Origin: Pararobbsia alpina
Lineage (GTDB): Bacteria > Pseudomonadota > Gammaproteobacteria > Burkholderiales > Burkholderiaceae
Length of the DNA stretch: 64,000 nucleotides
Reading direction: 5' to 3'
Assembly: GCF_902859895.1 (NCBI RefSeq)
Contig: NZ_CADIKM010000007.1
Span: 124,001 to 188,000, forward strand
This document shows positions 62,308 through 64,000 of this stretch, piece after piece (position 1 is the stretch's first letter; every line of letters starts with the position of its first letter). Below the pieces are notes generated by a model that saw nothing but the letters and a program-made list of their open reading frames with translations, was not told the origin of the DNA and did no database searches. The position numbers and the translations under genes were made by a program.

Positions 62308-62359
62308 GAACAGTTCCGAACAGTTTGACTAGACTGTTCAGCCAATTTCACGAACAGTT
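62308..62359. promoter_or_regulatory. Repeated GAACAGTT operator of the MocR regulator
   Basis: GAACAGTT occurs at 62308-62315, 62318-62325 and 62352-62359, and its inverse ACTGTTC at 62333-62339. The first two copies are exactly 10 bases apart, one helical turn. TTGACT (62325-62330), a possible -35 for the + strand gene, lies between them. MocR/GabR proteins bind direct repeats, so this is a good candidate site. Confidence 0.6.
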
Positions 62360-62375
62360 CCGGTAAAGGTCGCTC

Positions 62376-63839
62376 ATGAAACTCGAACTCGATGCAAGCC
62401 TGGGCATACCGCTGACTGACCAGATCGTCGGCGCGGTCAGGCAATGGCTCACGACGCGCGAGGCGAGGATCGGTACCAAGCTGCCGTCGATCCGCCAGTT
62501 GGCGGCCGACCATGGCATCAGCCGTTTCCCCGTGATCGAGGCGTACGACCGGCTCGTCTCGCTCGGCCTGATCGATTCGCGGCGCGGTTCGGGCTTCTAC
62601 GTCGCCGAGCGGCGCTTCGCGCCACCCGAGCTGACCGTGGTCGATTCGCATCTGGTCGAGGACGTCGTGGGACCCGTCTGGAAGACGAATCACTTTGGCC
62701 CCGACATGCTCAGGCTCGGTGATGGCTTGACGCCCGAAGACTGGCGCGATACGGAAGGTCTTTCGTTTGCGATTCGCCAGCTGGCGCGGACGGACCCGAG
62801 CAGCCTGATCGACTACAGCACGCCGCTCGGCTATGCGCCGCTTCGCGAGCAGGTTGCGATGCGGCTCATGCCGCTCGGCATCCATGTCGATCCAGGCAAC
62901 ATCATGCTGACCAATGGCGCGAGCCAGGCGCTCGACCTCGTGATCCGCTACATGCTCAAGCCTGGCGATACGGTTTTCATCGAGGATCCGGCCTACTACA
63001 ACCTGCTCGGCCTGCTGCGGATCTCGGGTGTGCAGGTCGTCGGCATTCCGCGCACGCGGCACGGGCTCGATATCGACGTGCTCGAGGCGAAGCTGCGCGA
63101 ATACCGGCCCAAGGTGTTCTTCGTCAATACCGTGTTTCATAACCCGACCGGCACGACGATGTCGCCGCCCAATGCATTTCGCGTGTTGCAGCTGGCCCGG
63201 CAGCATGGGGTCACGCTCATCGAAGACGATGTCTTCGCCGATTTCCAGACGGAACCGACCGATCGCCTGGCGACGCTCGACCAGCTCGAAAGCGTGATCT
63301 ATATCGGCGGCTTTTCGAAGACCTTGTCGGGTTCGCTGCGGGTCGGCTATCTGGTGGCCGGGCCGACCGCGATCCGCCATATGGCCGATATCAAGACGCT
63401 CACGAGCATTACCGCCTCGCGGTTTGCCGAATCGCTGGTGTCGTCGATGCTCGAGCGCGGCGCCTATCGCAAGTATCTCGAACGGCTGCGCCGGCATCTG
63501 GCCGAGAGTCTGTCGGGCACGCTCCAGCGGCTCGAGTCGTCGGGCTGGGAAGTATTCGGTCCGCCGGTCGGGGGGCAGTTCCTCTGGGCGAGGGTGCCCC
63601 GTATCGACGATTCACAGAAGCTGTCGAAGTTCGCCGAACGGTTCGGTATCGGCATCGCGCCGGGTCAGGCCTTCCACGCGGACCAGCGCGATACGCCCTG
63701 GCTGCGGATCAATATCGCCCACGCGGATGAACCGCGTGCGATCGAGTTTTTCCGCGAGGCCGCTTTGGCTGAAGAACTGATGAGTCCGTCTCAGAGATTG
63801 TCAATGACGACCGGCTCGATGACGTCGGCCGTTTCGTAG
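62376..63839 (+). CDS. MocR/GabR-type PLP-dependent transcriptional regulator
   Basis: A 487-residue regulator combining an N-terminal winged-helix GntR domain (residues 8-75; [25 protein letters not shown] and [13 protein letters not shown]) with a C-terminal fold-type I aminotransferase domain. The PLP lysine is Lys315 in [16 protein letters not shown], and the NPTG motif is at [11 protein letters not shown]. Such proteins sense amino acids or vitamin B6 and often act on the divergent gene, here DUF2917. AAAGG lies eight bases before ATG 62376. The effector cannot be predicted. The end overlaps the S9 peptidase gene by 49 bases, tail to tail. Confidence 0.93.
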   Translation: MKLELDASLGIPLTDQIVGAVRQWLTTREARIGTKLPSIRQLAADHGISRFPVIEAYDRLVSLGLIDSRRGSGFYVAERRFAPPELTVVDSHLVEDVVGPVWKTNHFGPDMLRLGDGLTPEDWRDTEGLSFAIRQLARTDPSSLIDYSTPLGYAPLREQVAMRLMPLGIHVDPGNIMLTNGASQALDLVIRYMLKPGDTVFIEDPAYYNLLGLLRISGVQVVGIPRTRHGLDIDVLEAKLREYRPKVFFVNTVFHNPTGTTMSPPNAFRVLQLARQHGVTLIEDDVFADFQTEPTDRLATLDQLESVIYIGGFSKTLSGSLRVGYLVAGPTAIRHMADIKTLTSITASRFAESLVSSMLERGAYRKYLERLRRHLAESLSGTLQRLESSGWEVFGPPVGGQFLWARVPRIDDSQKLSKFAERFGIGIAPGQAFHADQRDTPWLRINIAHADEPRAIEFFREAALAEELMSPSQRLSMTTGSMTSAVS

Positions 63840-64000
63840 CCAAAGATCTTCCCGTAGAAATACAGCTCGGCCTCGAACGCGCGGCTGATATTCTCCGCGC
63901 GCCGGAAGCCGTGCTGTTCGTTCGGAAACAGCAGATACGCGACGGGCAAGCCTTTCGCGCGCACGGCCTGATACATGGCCTCAGCCTGGTTCGGCGGCAC
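63791..64000 (-). CDS. Prolyl oligopeptidase (S9) family peptidase, C-terminal end
   Basis: The last 69 residues of a serine peptidase; the rest lies beyond the right edge, and the frame is open to base 64000. [33 protein letters not shown] and [14 protein letters not shown] are typical of the end of the S9 alpha/beta-hydrolase domain, with the catalytic histidine in EQHGFR. Acylaminoacyl-peptidase or dipeptidyl-peptidase types cannot be separated from this fragment. Confidence 0.85.
   Translation of the reverse strand: MPPNQAEAMYQAVRAKGLPVAYLLFPNEQHGFRRAENISRAFEAELYFYGKIFGYETADVIEPVVIDNL

Overview
The window is GC-rich, densely coded chromosomal DNA whose gene content and order point to a member of the Burkholderiaceae (Burkholderia sensu lato). 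The run gltA, leuC, leuD, leuB, asd, fimV, truA, trpF, trpB, DNA methyltransferase, trpA, accD, folC, SPOR protein, cvpA, purF, metZ is, from memory, a block typical of that group. The genus cannot be settled from the sequence alone. I see no prophage, integrase, complete insertion sequence, CRISPR array, rRNA or tRNA.

Positions 1-20397 (all +) are housekeeping biosynthesis. They hold the end of citrate synthase with a strong terminator, the leucine genes with an unusual secreted histidine-repeat protein between leuC and leuD, aspartate-semialdehyde dehydrogenase, a FimV-like LysM protein, the trpF/trpB/trpA genes with a DNA methyltransferase translationally coupled to trpA, accD, folC, a SPOR-domain protein, cvpA-purF and metZ. 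Positions 20451-22501 hold an AraC-family regulator behind an FKBP-type prolyl isomerase, and a divergent histidine-kinase-like protein with a TTG start and a degenerate ATP-binding half.

Positions 22471-42910 (all -) are a 20 kb run of eight alpha-glucan and trehalose genes, transcribed glgA, glgE, treS-maltokinase fusion, glgB, glgX, treZ, malQ, treY. Several junctions are ATGA overlaps, which suggests one operon. It joins the GlgE route (trehalose to maltose to maltose 1-phosphate to branched alpha-glucan) with the TreY/TreZ route (alpha-glucan back to trehalose), plus a debranching enzyme and a 4-alpha-glucanotransferase. The encoded set can therefore run a trehalose-glucan cycle. GlgE carries an extra N-terminal module of about 425 residues that looks like a GH13 domain without catalytic residues.

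Positions 43289-64000 are accessory. They hold a DUF1345 membrane protein, a PrpA/PrpB-like phosphatase, an EAL-CBS-GGDEF protein with a GGDDF motif, a RES/Xre toxin-antitoxin pair, a 52-residue DUF3309 membrane peptide and a PiT phosphate transporter. Divergent from PiT is a CYTH/CHAD-like protein containing 24 uninterrupted Gly-Asp-Val repeats. A PAP2-like membrane protein, a PHB-depolymerase-family esterase, a DUF3563 protein, an acyl-CoA synthetase close to PrpE, a secreted parallel beta-helix protein, an Fsr-type MFS exporter, a DUF2917 protein divergent from a MocR regulator, and the C-terminus of an S9 peptidase complete the window.

The least explained items are the Gly-Asp-Val repeat inside the CHAD protein, the catalytically dead GH13-like module on GlgE, the seven 11-residue histidine repeats in the leuC-leuD protein, and several uncharacterised palindromes upstream of the glg operon, pit and the MocR gene.
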